From: Aptenodytes patagonicus
Taxonomy: Eukaryota; Chordata; Aves; Sphenisciformes; Spheniscidae
Assembly (NCBI RefSeq): GCF_965638725.1
Contig: NC_134949.1
Location: 108,420,586 to 108,484,585 of the forward strand
Direction: 5' to 3'
Length of the DNA: 64,000 nucleotides
Shown: piece after piece, positions 35,894 through 49,308 of the stretch
How positions within the stretch are numbered: the stretch's first letter is position 1
Layout of the letters: every line of letters starts with the position of its first letter
The notes under the pieces: model-generated
Seen by the model: only the letters and a program-made list of their open reading frames with translations
What the model was told of the DNA's origin: nothing
The model's database searches: none
Translations under genes and position numbers: made by a program

Positions 35894-35929
35894 CATACAT
35901 ACATACATATGTGTGTGTATATATGTATG
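35894..35929. repeat. Compound microsatellite (CATA)n-(TG)n-(TA)n
   Basis: A run of CATA units passes into ATGTGTGTGTATATATGTATG. The two ends (CATACATA and TATGTATG) are inverted copies, so the tract is nearly self-complementary and could extrude a hairpin. It is likely length-polymorphic. Confidence 0.85.
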
Positions 35930-38900
35930 GTAGCTGTTAGCATAACATGGCTCCTGAACTCTCATGTTTTCATAACACCACTTCCTTAATAAAGAGGTGT
36001 TTCCTATGTATCTGCACATTTCTGGATTAATTCAAACTGAACATCAGTGACTAAAGGGTGCAATGTTAAAGATGAGAACTTAAGAGTGCTTAACACCATA
36101 GTAAACAGTCCTTCTGATTGCCTGATATATTTGAGACATGCTTTTCCTAGGTCTGGTCACAGCCATCCCATGATTGCACCCCTATTCTGATCCTATTCAG
36201 CCACTTTCAGCTGATGAGCTCCCAAATTGCAACCTGAAGACTTGCTGTTAGCTTGTAAACGTTGGAGTTATGACTTCGGGGTGTAAGTGGTATTTAGCTG
36301 ACTGGAGGGGTGAGGCGGGAAGGAAGCTCTTTTCTGTTTAATATTTCTCATTAGCTTATTGCCTCAAAGATAAGATTTTAGCATAACATGCAGGAATTTG
36401 CCTACACAATATGTCCTATTAATGTCCTCCCACTTCCATTGTCTCTTTTATCTGTTCCTTGAATGCTCCAGTTGGACTTCTAATGAAGTATTTCCTCCAG
36501 CTGTCAAGAAAGTTTACACTATGATCCTAACTTTCTGTTTCCTAGCAACTCTGCATCCTTCTGCTCATAAAGGAGGGTGGCTTATACTTTTAATGAACGT
36601 AATTCTAAGCTATGGCCAATGAAAAGCAAATACTGTAGAAGAATAAATGTCATCCATACTTTAAACAGAAAGTAAAAAGTTCACATCATAATTGCTTATC
36701 TGCTTTAGCATTGTATATAACTTCGAGATGAGTATTTCTTTGTATGTCCTTGCATTTCAAATTTAAATTTTTAGTTGTGGTTGGCAATGTGGATATGACC
36801 ACCCTCAACCATTTGGCCTTGGGACTAGGGATCACTGCTTGTAGAAGTTTTATTTGGCAACTTCTTGTGTTTGAAGATCACCAACATGTTACTTGGAGGG
36901 TATTGGGTTTCCTATTTATTTTATTTTATTATTTTATTTGGCTGCCCTGCTTTGAACCTGAGTTTTCTTACCTGAATGGTGGGTCAGAAGTCTGCTTCTG
37001 TACTGGATTATGGTGAGATTGATTACAAGTCCTATGTTAAAAGGTTTCGAAGGGTCTGCATCCTTGCTCTGTAATACTTGTGGAAAGCAAGTCACTGAAA
37101 TATCTTCAGCAGTCCCTTTATTGTGATGATTTCTTAGCATTTTTCATGTATAAAATACTATGAGTTGAAGTATTTTCCCCCCTTCTCTCTCACTTCATTT
37201 TCAGTAGTGTGTTGTGAAAGTGGAAGCTAATGGGGAAACCTTTGAAATCAAAGTTCCTTTTAGCCCTATTACAGACAGAACATGGATGGCAGCTGTGTGG
37301 GAATTCTGCTTCCTCTAGAAATTCAGGAACAGTTAAACATCTGATTGGTATCTGAGATTTCCTAAGGGACTAATGAGATGGCATAGAAACAAAGTGAAAG
37401 CTAACCAGGGATTTACTTTTCGGTGATAGCTTTTCCACATTTAGAAACATCAGTGTTTCTTTGAATAGGAATTAAAGATCTTTCTGGTGTCTCAACAAAC
37501 TATCTTTTCTGTTTAAAAAGGTCAAAATTTTTACATGTTTGTTTTCTCACCTCTGAAGTGGCCATATGGCTTCCATTGCTTGTTGGAAAATAGATACTCT
37601 GAAAGAGCAAACTTCAGTGAAAACACACTGCTGAAAAAAGTGATTAACTATAGAACATAGGAGCTGCTATGCTGGTTTGCAGTAGTAATATATTTAGCCT
37701 GGGATCTTGTCTTCAATAGAGACTTAAAGATGCTAAGAAAGGGGAAAGGCTTTTTTCTGGATTTCAACACTATAGGAAAAAAACCCCTACTTGTAGAGAA
37801 TACTTCTCTCTCTCTTCTGCTACTGTAGTAATGTCTTCATTCTTATTTTGGACAGGTCTTCCCAAACTTTTTCTCAGTCTTTTAATGCAATCAATTTGTG
37901 TTTCATTTTGCTCTGTACACACCACCCTACATAAGCTCCCTCATGTGTGTACATTACAGTTGTTCTTAAGTATGAGGTCACATATTATTTCCCCCACAAT
38001 ACTTGCCTCGTGCAGAGTTGCAAGATGGATGACATTAAAAGCAAGTTGATATTAGTTTAAGATTTTATGCTTTAAAGTGGTTCTGTGTGTTATCCATGTA
38101 GTATCATCTAAATCTTGATCTGACTACAAAGCATTTGTTAGAACAATGGTTTTCTGTAGTGCTTTTCGCTGTGGTATCTTACAAGATTTGCCATCACTAA
38201 TGCATCTATTTTCAAGGTGCTCTGTGAGGAAAAGTGATGTCTTCACATTTTACGTAAGGGGAATGGAGAGGCAGAAATGTCAGGGTCAAAAAAAACCCAA
38301 ACTCATTTAAAATGCCTGAATGAAGACACTAAAGACTTGATCTCTCTGCAACACAGAGCACTACAAAAATTTGAAGCGCACATGAAGTTTGAAGCTTAGT
38401 TCTTTTTAGTTGCAGCTGCTGCAGAGCTCCTGTGCAAAAGACTTCTTTTGTTATGACGGCTTCATCCCTGAGCAGGCCCATCCATCAAAAAAATGCAAAA
38501 GATTATCAGAAACTCTGCTGATCCCAGTGTCAAGTCATCTTCAGTGTGAATGAATAAAGCTAACTGTTAGCAACCAAAGGCTTTCATTGAGTGAGCAGAT
38601 CCTCTGTTAATTAGGGAGGACACACACCTTGCCAGTGAGGTTCACCAGTATTTGCTGGTAAGGGAGGAATGGTACAATGTAGAAACTGCGGGCTGCAGTT
38701 AATGCTGAGGGGAGAAGCATAGGCTTGCTACAGCACAGCTGCTGCCTTGGTGGTATAATCTGAACCACTCATGGTTAACACAGCCACACAACACCCAGAT
38801 AAAACAAAGAAATGCTGTTATTTCAGCTGTACAGGTAGGGATGTGAGACAGAAATGTAGTTGTTTACAGCTGTGTAAGAAATCTGTGATGTGACAGACAA

Positions 38901-41900
38901 GTGGTATGAGCTCCAGAATAATACCTTAATTGCAATTATTACAGTGTCCCTTTTGTTTCTGGTAGCCATGGCTTTTCCTCTCCTTTCCTTGAAGCCTCAT
39001 CATTGTTCTTGCTCGTGTCCTGCTATCTCTGTCTCTCCACTCTGTGCGCTGGCTTCCAGTGCGCTCTGCCCCCCTGCCTTCCTGCTCGAAATTGCACTGC
39101 ACTCAACCTTATCCAGGTGCTGCAATTCCCTGCCTTTAACTCTTTATCGTGGTGTACACTGTAGTTCCAGTGTTTTGTTTTCTTTAGCGTGTTTCTGATG
39201 TACAGTAGCACTCTCGCTCACCATTGAAATGTTTTTACCTTAATACTTTGTTTCCTGAAGAGACAGCACTGTTGTAAGGGGAACTTGGTCTTGTGCTTAC
39301 TATCATTCTGCCCTTTGTATTACTGAATTTTATAGGCAGGATAGGGCCATAGAGGGAAGCTCTCTTTCTGCAGTGACTTATGTGCAGCACTTACTCACCA
39401 GCACAACCAAGACATGTACTTGTTGAAAGTATGTGTTACAATATAATTTTTGAAGTCAAGAGGATTAAAATTTGTCTCCTAGGTATGAAAGTCTTAATGC
39501 CTCTGACTATTTTGTTTCAATGTCTTTTTCCCCCTCCTTTGGTGTGTGCTGAGTGAAGTTTTAAAACATGACTGCTCATCGGAATGTGTAACAAGGTAAT
39601 ATTGTAGGGAAATGAAGAGGGATAATACCTCTGTGACTGCTGTGCTTAACATGATGAAAGACAAGTTTTTAAAAACTGTTTAAATAGATATTCTGTAGGC
39701 ATTTCTCCTGTCACTTTTTCATTCTGCTGTGTGGAAAATGTTAGATATCAATCCCACCCCTTTTTTTAACTTTATGTAGTTGGTGTAATGCATGGGTAAA
39801 GACACTGAAACATCCCACAGCTTCTGTAGCTTTTTTACAGTGGGAAATTTATAGGGTAATATCAACTTTACTAATATCTCAGCATTTGAGACTTCCCATT
39901 CACACAGTCTTTTACAGACATGAAAAGAAAATGATCTCTCCCAGACAGCATTTCTGCACGTTTGTAATCACTTTCTGTTCTTGAATGGCTTGCAAAACTT
40001 CTGCACTAACCAGAAGTAAGGTGGCATGATCCAAAAAGAGCTTTGAAAGCTCCTTCAAAAGCTTTCTCAGAAGCTGGAAGGCAGACAGCATTGAATCAAA
40101 GGCAAAATGTTCTGCCCAAATGCTCTGTCCCCATCATCTCATCTCAATTTGAGTTGCTGACCTAGAAGTAGGCAGACAGATGGATACGTGCCCTTCTGCT
40201 TCTTTTTGCAGTGACAGAACATCCCAAGTACTTTTGTTACATCTGTGCTGTATTTGCTCAGCTTTGTAGCCAGAGCTTTCAAATTACTACCCGTTTTCTG
40301 GTGCTTCTGTTTTTGTGAATGCTAAATCAAACATACAATTTTGGGGGTGCTGTTTTTGCCAAAGCTCCTGATCCCCTGTCCTATCCCATCCTCAAAATTA
40401 AGCTGCAGTTTTGGATGCTCAGAAGCTGTGCAACTTCGTGGATGATTTCTGGCGTAAGAACCAAACATGCCTCACTACGGGAATACCGGCAACTTCCTGT
40501 ATGATGCACGGTGTCAGAGGCTTATACTCCTGCCTGTGAGCTATTAACAAAGTAATTGCTGCAATCATCTCATTAGTCCACTCTGGAATATTTTACAGCC
40601 AGGTATTTGATCACTTAAGCTGGCCCAGTATTCCACCACTGCAAAAGCTTACGGTTGAACATCAAACAGGACTAATTAGTTTTCAACTACCTGATGACTG
40701 AAATTAGTTTCTGTGACTTCTTAATTTAAGCTAGAGCTGAGGAAACACTCTTTGCTGAAACTAGTCAGAAGGAGTTGATGGAGGGGAGAGAACTTGCATA
40801 GCTTTGATTTCAGCATGACTTACTATGCAGAGCAGTGAGGAGTACCATTATACTTGCAGTGAGTTATATACATGATTAGCAGGCAAAAGATGTTTTCCCA
40901 CAGAGTTAAAAAATTTATGGTCTTGTACAAATAGGTACCATCGACTCTTTGGATCTCAGGGACTTGGAAAATGAGACTGCAGCACCCAGTGCTGACATTC
41001 GTGCTTCAGAAAAAACTTTGTAAGAGCTCTGTGGTTTTCCTGTCCTTGGGTTTTTTTAAGATGCATTTGGCCATTGTGGAAGAGTGTAAGTAGGTTATCT
41101 TTAAGCAAGAAAGCTGTAATACTGAGCACTCAGGTGAAGTCTTGACTGCTGTGCATGATTTTTGAGTCAGTCTGGCAGTGAAGTCCAACACTGAAAGAGA
41201 AATAGCTGCCTTCCCGCACCTCCACATGGAGGTGGTCCGTCTGTGATATGTGCCTATATATGCACCACACAGGGAAGAAAGCATGGGGTTAAAATGCTCA
41301 ATTTCAACAGGCAACATTCTTTAGAGCATCTATAGGTACTACTGAATGACAGTCACGAGTGGAAAATTCCTGTCTTTACAGTCTAAGTCATTAATATAAA
41401 AAAAGGTAATCACTGAACCCTCTTCCCCCTCCCCCAGACTCCCCCCCCAAAAGGCTTATGAAATGTGTAAACCATTTCAGTAATCAGATGAAGTACTGCA
41501 CCCAGATTTTTCCTCCTCCCCCACCCCCTGTAATGTTTGGAATATGATCTCTTTCCTCCTCTCCTCTTTCTTTTATTCCACCCATTTATACACAGTGCTT
41601 CTGAAGAGTAGTCTAGGATCTCATGGGATTTGCCCATTTTGCCAGTACATGAAGTCTTTTCCAAGTAGGTATCTAACATTTGTTGTAACAATCTAAATAT
41701 AATTTTTCTTTCAGCTTCTCAGTCTGGCTGCCAGACAGACATATCCATTATTCACATCGTGTTAATCATCTGGACTGAGATATCCAGACTAAAAGATGAA
41801 CAGGAAGAGCTTTGTGTAAAGAACACTGGGGTAATAGTCATATCTTATCCTGTGCTCCAGTCACAAAGGGCAGGATTCATATCATCAACCATTATATTTC

Positions 41901-44900
41901 CACAGCATTGATGTCTTTATTTGAGCTCTAGCCCGTCGAGACACTTAATAGTCAGGGAAGAGGCATAGGTGTTTTTGGGTCATGATTTGTCTGACCTGTT
42001 TTAGATGTAGTACATGCTAGCATGAGATGACTCATGCCCTGTGAATGCCCATTTTTCTCCACTGGCTGGAAAGGGAACCTAAGGTGACTCTCGCAGATGG
42101 AGACATCAGTATTTGTTCTGATCCTTCCCAATGTGTTTAGGCTAGTCATTGTGAATTTGAAGGCATTTTTGTTCAAAAAATGGAACATCATATATCAAGG
42201 AATGTCATGAGATTAATTTTTGTATCTTTGTAAAAGCACAGACAGGAAGCTGGTCGATATTTGTGGTGTTCATATTATAAATGTGAAAAGGGGGAAGAAA
42301 ACACTGAAATAAGCAAAAATGGAACAATTTTCAGCCACTATAACAACACTAGTTATTAATCACCCATCAGTAAGGCAGCTGTTTCCCTTTCTTTCACTTT
42401 AGGCATCAAGTTGAGCACAGGCTTCAAAGTTAATTGCTTAATGTAGCTTCAGCTGTGGTTTCTAGGTGTTCCATTGAGGTGTCTCTCTGAAGAGCTAAGG
42501 AATAGGAAAATTCTGTTCCTCAAATTCTTTGTGCTGAAAACCATGATTTCTCTTCGTATATGTGAAACTCAAGGTCCCTTGCTGAGGTTGCTGATCAGTT
42601 CTGCTAGAATTTCTCTAATGTAGGGTAGAAATCCAGAGGGTGATGTTGGGTTGAGTCCCACTGACAGCAGGGAGAGAGTACTTAAAATGATTGTTCAAGT
42701 TTATCATACCACTCTGAAAAGTCTGACTAACATTTCCTTTTGACATGTTCTTTTGTCTGTGTGTAAATATGTATACTATAAGTATATTATATATATAAAT
42801 GCAAGTGTTCCTAATAGCACCAGTATACTGTGGTGTGATGCAGAGAGAAGAAAGAGTGCCAGAACTGTACTAATAAAATCTCAGGAACAGCAAAAAGGGA
42901 AAATAAAAAAGTGCTGATTTCCTTGGTACTAAGCTCTTCTCTCACTTATATTTTGCTATTGACTCTTGTTTGTTAGTTCAGTGCAGGCATTATAAAATGT
43001 GGTGTACCAGATTCGTGGAAATTGATATGTTCTTAAATGTATCATACAACATGAAGAGAGAAAATTAGAGTCTGAACTATGTATACTGAAAATGATTCAT
43101 TGATTACAGAGCATGAATAAGATGTTGATGTCAATAATGGTTGCCTTGATTCATTTCCTGCAAGATGTGATGGGCATCTGCTTGAAATGGTGCTGTTATT
43201 TCTGGTAAGATCGCAAATCCTCTAGCCTGTTTGAGGGGCAAATGTTGTGTTGTGGATGAAGTCAGACTAGGTGAACATCCTAGCTATTTTCTTCTAAAGT
43301 ATCTGTGAATGAAATTAATCAGGGTTTTTCCCAATGACTGTGACAATAACATGGAGAGGTAGAAAGGAGTACTGGTTTTATACCACTGTTTCAGAACAGC
43401 CAACTTTGGGTGGCTTGCGATTCATGTGCCCTTGGTTTTACTAGTGCTGAGGAAACCTTTCCTATTCAGACATCTTAAGTTCACCAAAATGTTGCCAACA
43501 CTAGGTACTCTTAAGGATTTTATCAAATTCTAAACTGATTGTGCAGTTACATTCACTTTGCAGTTATGGGTATCAAATTATTTCCAGGGAATTTGAAACT
43601 GAAGGGATTAATACAAGGAAGTGCTCTATAAGAGTTTGAATTTTGTTAAGAAATGGCTTTGTGTATGCACAGTCCCTTCCAGCTTCATCTAACACTATTA
43701 ATATACAACTATTGAGTTCTCAAATGTTCTGACCAGTCTGCAGTAGCCCATGGTATGCTGGTAATGGGGTAACAAGATGATTTTAAAAAAAAAAGGTAAC
43801 TTTAGTTGCTGGCTAACACTGGAACATTGTTTTCCCTCTTGCTAAGAAAACCCAAGTACTGAATGATGTCCAACCGCATGGCTTTGCTCTTACGTGGTGT
43901 GGATTGCTGCTGCTGCTGGCTGGGTGGGGGAGAAGGGTGTGAAAATGAATCCCATGCTCCTCTTGCAGCAGGATGGAGCTTTGCCCTTTCCTACCACCTT
44001 CCCTTTTCCTGCTAGCAGTGTCAGGAGCAGCAAGCTCTCTTGCCTGCAGGTCTTTCTTGTTCCCGTTCCCTGATCTGCACTGGCTTGGTTGGGTCTTTCC
44101 TCTGCTTTTCCCACTTGTGTTGTTGCTTGTGTAGAACAAAGGGTGAGCATGCATCAGATGCAGGAGATGGGATTTTGGGGCCCACCAGCTGTTTCACCAA
44201 ATAGCAGCATGTAGGTATGTTTGTGATACAGTGTTTGGAACTGTGGAAATACAGAAAAGATCTGGGAAACCGTAACAAAACTTGGGGTGTGTGTGTATTT
44301 TTTTCTTTGGTCATATGGATTCGGAGAAGAGTGAGCATCACAGCAGTACCTAGGAGCATTTGTGAAAATGTGCTCCTTTCTGTTTACAGTCTGAGGACTG
44401 TTCTAGATGACTAAACTTCACTCTTATTTACTCTTGCCAACAATTTTGGCAAAGAGATCTGGCTGTGTGCCAGGTTGTGCAGTCTTTCCAGACATTGAAG
44501 CCACCTGCTGAAAGGACAATAGGACAGATGCCCCTGACACCGGGGAATGCCCTGGCTGCCACAGGTGCTGGTCCCAAGAGGCAGGAGGCCTTTTGCAGGC
44601 AATTGCTCTCTACTTTTATTTGGCCAGACAACTGGCCATGGATGGTGGGCTTGGTCTTGTTCTCAGTTTTAGTCTTTGTTCTTTTAGGTGGACTGACTCA
44701 GGGGTCAGGTAGAAGGCTGTGGGTGAGAGCACACTTTCTGTGGCGAGCATGAGCAGTGACAACCCTCCTCAGATGGTGGCGTGGGTAGGATTGCAGCCAG
44801 GGAGGTAAATGGGGTGGCCCCCACAGATTCTGCATGGCTGCAGCAAGGATGCACGCTGGGCCCAGTGGGGTGGCTGGAAGCCCCCCATGAGGGAAAGGGA

Positions 44901-46000
44901 CTGGACCGGTTTTGGGGCTGCTCGTATAGGTGATGGCATGCATGGGAACAGGGACTTGCTTGCATGCATGCACTGGGAAAAGAGGAATCTCTTCTCAGTT
45001 CTGTGTGACCCCCATTGTACTGCTGGTTTTGTTGAGAGAATGTAATATTTTTAGTTCCGGCTTTTCACCAGCTTGATTAATTGGAGTGGTATTTACAACT
45101 GAGTTTTATTCACATCCAGACTTTCTGTAATCCTTTATCCTATTACAAATGTGTATTTGATTAGCTGCTTGCTTCATAAGGCTGCTTGTTAAACTATTTC
45201 ACAGGCTGACTTTTGAGGAAAAAAATCTGGCAAATCACATGATGGCAGTTGCACAGAATTACCTAGAAGATCCTGCTGGACTGAGCCCCTCTCTTTCCAC
45301 TAGGTAGAAGATTGAATTTTGTGATCGATCTCTTTTCTTCTGATAAGCCATGCAGACAGTTAAACCTTGTCACACACACCTGTGCATGGGCATGTTGTGA
45401 TGGGAAAAACTGGCATGTGGGCCACACAGCTAAGGGGGCACCCAGGCAGGGGTTTGGTGGGAGCACTTCTGTGCCTTTGTTAAAAACCTATGTGGCCTGC
45501 TTTGCACAAAAGACTGGATACCACTAGGCCAGTTTATTCTAACCTTGTCTTTAAAGATTGTAGTTCATGTTTAAGAGTGAGTGTTAACCTAGGCTAGAAA
45601 TGCTTCAGGCTTGAGGCTAATGTCAGTTCTGATCTTGGAAAAACTGCAGCTAGAGCAGTTGGTTCCTGTTAGAAGTTTTTTTGAGTGGAAAAACGAGCTA
45701 TTTTCTAATATACACCTTACAAATGTTGTGACAATGTGAATCTGCATACTTATGAATCCAAATGCTTTCAAACTAATACTTTGTATTGTTTGTGAAGACC
45801 ATGTATTCTCTTAGAATCTTAATAACTACAGGCTATACATATTTGCATTGGCATTGCTGCTGTTGTGTTTTCTGCTTATTTAAATGAGAATTTAGCACGG
45901 GGAAAAAAAGTAGGAATTTAGTGGGCAGCACAGCCAGAAGATGCCTATCTACTGACAGTGGAACTCAAAAGTAGCTATTTCTCTTTTTGCACTAAATTAG
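35930..46000. other. Unique noncoding DNA
   Basis: No supported gene, RNA or full mobile element. An alternating TA/AT stretch lies near 42,770-42,800. A GC-richer patch at about 44,460-45,010 has several overlapping frames on both strands (at most about 95 codons) and repeated GCATGC motifs at 44,936-44,970. A sequence near 43,260-43,315 faintly resembles an old plus-strand CR1 tail but is too diverged to annotate. Confidence 0.55.
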
Positions 46001-46629
46001 TGTGGCAGGTTGACCCCAGCTAGCAGCTAAGCCCCCACCCAGTAGCTCACTCACTCTCCACAGCAGGCTAGGGAGGAGAATTAGAAGAGCAAAAGTGAGA
46101 AAAACCTGTGGGTCAAAATAAAGATAGTTTAATAAGTGAAGCAAAGCTGCATGTGCAAGCGAATCAAAACAAAATTTGTTCATGGCTTCCCATGCCATGG
46201 ACATGGCAGATGTCCAGGCGCTTCCTGGCATGCAGAGCCTCAGCGCATGTAATGGTTGCTTGGGAAGACAAATGCCATAACCATGAATGACCCTCCCTTC
46301 TTCCTCCTTTCCCTGAGCTTTTGTTGCTGAGCACAATGTCATATGATACGGAATATCCCTTTGGTCAATTCAGATCAGCTCTCGTGGTTGTGTCCCCTTC
46401 CAACTTCTTGCATACCCCCAGCCTACTCTCTGGGGGGCAGAGTGGAGGGGAAAAAAAAAAACTAACCAAAAAACCCCATCCCAAAACCCCTTCATGCTGT
46501 GCAAGCACTGCTCAGCAATATCCAAAACACTGGTGTGTTATCTGTGCTGTTTTAGTCATAAATCCAAAGCACAGCATCATATAGGCTGCTATGAAGAATG
46601 TTAGCTCTACCCCAGCCACACCCAGTGCA
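46001..46629 (-). mobile_element. Diverged solo LTR of the same family (copy 3)
   Basis: This 629-bp element is bounded by TG and CA and flanked by ATTAG (45996-46000) and ATTAA (46630-46634), a 5-bp duplication with one change. It aligns in the same orientation as the LTR at 20556-21148, with many differences and small insertions, for example an A-rich insertion near 46450-46480. The ATTAAA signal remains at 46128-46133, but the CRE palindrome and TATA box are lost. It appears older than the other two copies. No internal retroviral genes are present. Confidence 0.85.
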
Positions 46630-46852
46630 ATTAAGTGGTTTAATTGTGTATTTGCTTTACTGTTTGTTCATTACAGCTGTACCTGGTAATTTGGCTTTTC
46701 TGCACTTCCGTGGCATTAAAAGCTCCAACACTCTTTTTTGTTTGTCTCCTTGAAAATTACTTGTCTGTTTTTTTGGAATCTGTCACTTGAATAACCTGGA
46801 GTTCTCCATGCCAGTTGCTGCTTGTCTGATCAAGCTTCACCCACTAAGAAAA
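46630..46852. other. Short unique spacer
   Basis: 223 bp between LTR copy 3 and CR1 copy C. No gene or element is recognised. Confidence 0.6.
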
Positions 46853-46932
46853 TAGAATCATAGAATCATTAAGGTTGGAAAAGACCTCTAAGATCATCGA
46901 GTCCAACCATCAACCCAACACCACCATGCCCA

Positions 46933-48873
46933 CTAAACCATGTCCCTAAGTGCCTCATCTACTCGTCTTTTAAATACCTCCAGGGATGGTGACTCAACCA
47001 CTTCTCTGGGCAGCCTGTTCCAATGTTTCACCACTCTTTCAGTAAAGACATTTTTCCTCATGTCCAATCTAAGCCTCCCCTGGTGCAACTTGAGGCCATT
47101 TCCTCTCGTCCTATCGCTAGTTACTTGGGAGAAGAGACTGACACCCACCTCACTACAACCTCCTTTCAGGTAGTTGTAGAGAGCGATGAGGTCTCCCCTC
47201 AGCCTCCTTTTCTCCAGGCTAAACAACCCCAGTTCCCTCAGCCGCTCCTCATAAGACTTGTTCTCCAGACCCTTCACCAGCCTCGTTGCCCTTCTCTGAA
47301 CACGCTCCAGCACCTCAACGTCCTTCTTGTAGTGAGGGGCCCAAAACTGAACACAGTATTCGAGGTACAGCCTCACCAGGGCCGAGTACAGGGGCACGAT
47401 CGCTTCCCTACTCCTGCTGGCCACACTATTTCTGATACAGGCCAGGATGCCATTGGCTTTCTTGGCCGCCTGGGCACACTGCCGGCTCATGTTCAGCCGG
47501 CTGTCAACCAGCACCCCCAGGTCCTTTTCTGCTGGGCAGCTTTCCAGCCACTCTTCCCCAAGCCTGTAGCGCTGCATGGGGTTGTTGTGGCCAAAGTGCA
47601 GGACCCGGCACTTGGCCTTGTTGAACCTCATACAGTTGGCCTGGGCCCATCGATCCAGCCTGTCCAGGTCCCTCTGCAGAGCCTTCCTACCCTCCAGCAG
47701 ATCAACACTCCTGCCCAACTTGGTGTCATCTGCAAACTTACTGAGGGTGCACTCAATCCCCTCATCCAGATCATTGATAAAGATATTGAACAAGACCGGC
47801 CCCAAAACTGAGCCCTGGGGAACACCGCTCGTGACCGGCCGCCAACTGGATTGAACTCCATTCACCACAACTCTCTGGGCCCGGCCGTCCAGCCAGTTTT
47901 TGACCCAGCGCAGAGTACACCTGTCTAAGCCGTGAGCTGCCAGCTTCTCTAGGAGAATGCTGTGGGAGATGGTGTCAAAGGCTTTACTGAAGTCCAGGTA
48001 GACCACAGCCACAGCCTTTCCCTCATTCACTAGGCGGGTCACCTGGTCATAGAAAGAGATCAGGTTGGTCAAGCAGGACCTGCCTCTCATGAACCCGTGC
48101 TGGCTGGGCCTGATCCCCTGGTTGTCCCACTCATGCCTTGTGAGCGCCCTCAAGATGAACCGCTCCATAATCTTCCCCGGCACCGAGGTCAGGCTGACAG
48201 GCCTGTAGTTCCCTGGATCCTCCTTCTGGCCCTTCTTGTAGATGGGTGTCATGTTGGCAAGCCTCCAGTCATCTGGGACCTCCCCCGTTAACCAGGACTG
48301 CTGATAAATGATGGAGAGTGGCTTGGCGAGCACCTCCGCCAGCTCCCTCAGCACTCTCAGGTGGATCCCATCTGGCCCCATAGACTTGTGAGCATCCAGG
48401 TGGCGTAGCAGGTCATTGACTGCTTCCTCTTGGATTATGGGGGGTTCATCCTGCTCGCCGTCCCCGTCTTCCAGCTCGGGGGGCCGAGTACCCTGAGGAT
48501 AACTGGTCTGCCTGTTAAAGACTGAGGCAAAGAAGGCATTGAGTACCTCAGCCTTTTCCTCATCCTCGGTGACAATGTTCCCCCCTGCATCCAATAAGGG
48601 ATGGAGATTCTCCTTGGCTCTCTTCTTGTCATTAATATATTTGTAAAAACATTTTTTGTTGTCTTTAATGACAGCGGCCAGATTGTGTTCTAGCTGGGCT
48701 TTTGCCTTTCTCATTTCCTCTCTGCACGACCTAACGAGATCCCTGTATCTTCTTGAGTCGCCCGCCCCTTCTTCCACAAGTGGTAAACTCTCCTTTTTTT
48801 CCTGAGTCCCAGCAAGAGCTCCCCGTTCAGCCAGGCCGGTCGTCTTCCCTGCCTGTTCTTCTCTATGGCACAT
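46933..48873 (-). pseudogene. CR1 ORF2 fragment: linker and reverse transcriptase
   Basis: A 646-codon open frame. RT motifs are YLDFSKAFD at residues 292-300, GVPQGSVLG at 350-358 and FADD at 380-383, and the frame ends LRDMV plus stop. From [12 protein letters not shown] (residue 43) onward it follows CR1. Residues 5-41 do not: the CR1-like reading ([16 protein letters not shown] onward) sits in another frame over about 48,750-48,860. This implies a 1-bp insertion near CATAGAGAAGAAC and a compensating 1-bp loss near CAAGAAGATACAGG. The frame looks intact only because these two shifts cancel. Non-functional without an endonuclease in frame. Confidence 0.92.
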
Positions 48874-48896
48874 GGGGACAGCCTGCTCTTGCGCCT

Positions 48897-49306
48897 TTAA
48901 GACTTCCTTCTTGAAGATCGTTCAGCCTTCCTGGACCCCTTCAGGACTGTCTCCCAAGGGACTCTCTCAACCAGTGTCCTGAACAGGCCAAAGTCCGCCC
49001 TCCAGAAGTCCATGGTTGCGGTTTTGCTGGCCCCCCTCCTTACTTCACTGAGAATTGAGAATTCTACCATTTCATGGTCGCTAAGCCCAAGACGGCCTCC
49101 GACCACCACATCTCCCACCAGTCCTTCTCTGTTTGTAAACAGCAGGTCAAGCAAGGCACCTCCCCTGGTAGGCTCACTTACCAGCTGTGTCAGGAAGTTG
49201 TCTTCCACACACTCCAGGAACCTCCTAGACTGCTTCCTCTCTGCCGTGTTGTATTGCCAGCAGATGTCCGGGAAGTTGAAGTCCCCCACGAGAACAAGGG
49301 CTAGCG
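48897..49306 (-). pseudogene. CR1 ORF2 fragment: APE-type endonuclease, C-terminal half
   Basis: The open frame carries GDFN (residues 2-5 counted from a GTG at 49289) and SDH (70-72), two active-site motifs of AP-endonuclease-like LINE nucleases, with the family-typical LLDLLFTN between them (47-54). In a live element this domain nicks the insertion target. It is truncated upstream, so the N-terminal catalytic Asn and Glu are missing. It ends at a stop at 48897-48899 because a frameshift between about 48,900 and 48,945 separates it from the reverse-transcriptase frame. Confidence 0.88.
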
Positions 49307-49308
49307 AT

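Larger units (their letters stand above)
46853..49308 (-). mobile_element. CR1 LINE, 5'-truncated (copy C)
   Basis: The longest CR1 in the window (about 2.45 kb, minus strand). The 3' end at 46853 shows two ATTCTATG-type repeats. It contains the ORF2 3' UTR, C-terminal region, reverse transcriptase, linker and the C-terminal half of the endonuclease. ORF1, the 5' UTR and the endonuclease N-terminus are absent. The upstream limit is soft: CR1-like SLALVLVGDFN is recognisable to about 49305, beyond which I cannot match the sequence to CR1. Its homologous part is about 95% identical in protein to copy B by eye. Confidence 0.95.

Noticed and set aside
35894..35929. CRISPR-like or regulatory palindrome
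   Set aside because: It is a simple compound microsatellite of CATA, TG and TA units. No spaced direct repeats occur anywhere in the window.
43256..43318. Possible ancient plus-strand CR1 tail (GACTAGGTGAACATCC-like)
   Set aside because: The similarity is scattered and could be chance. A repeat-library search would be needed to support it.
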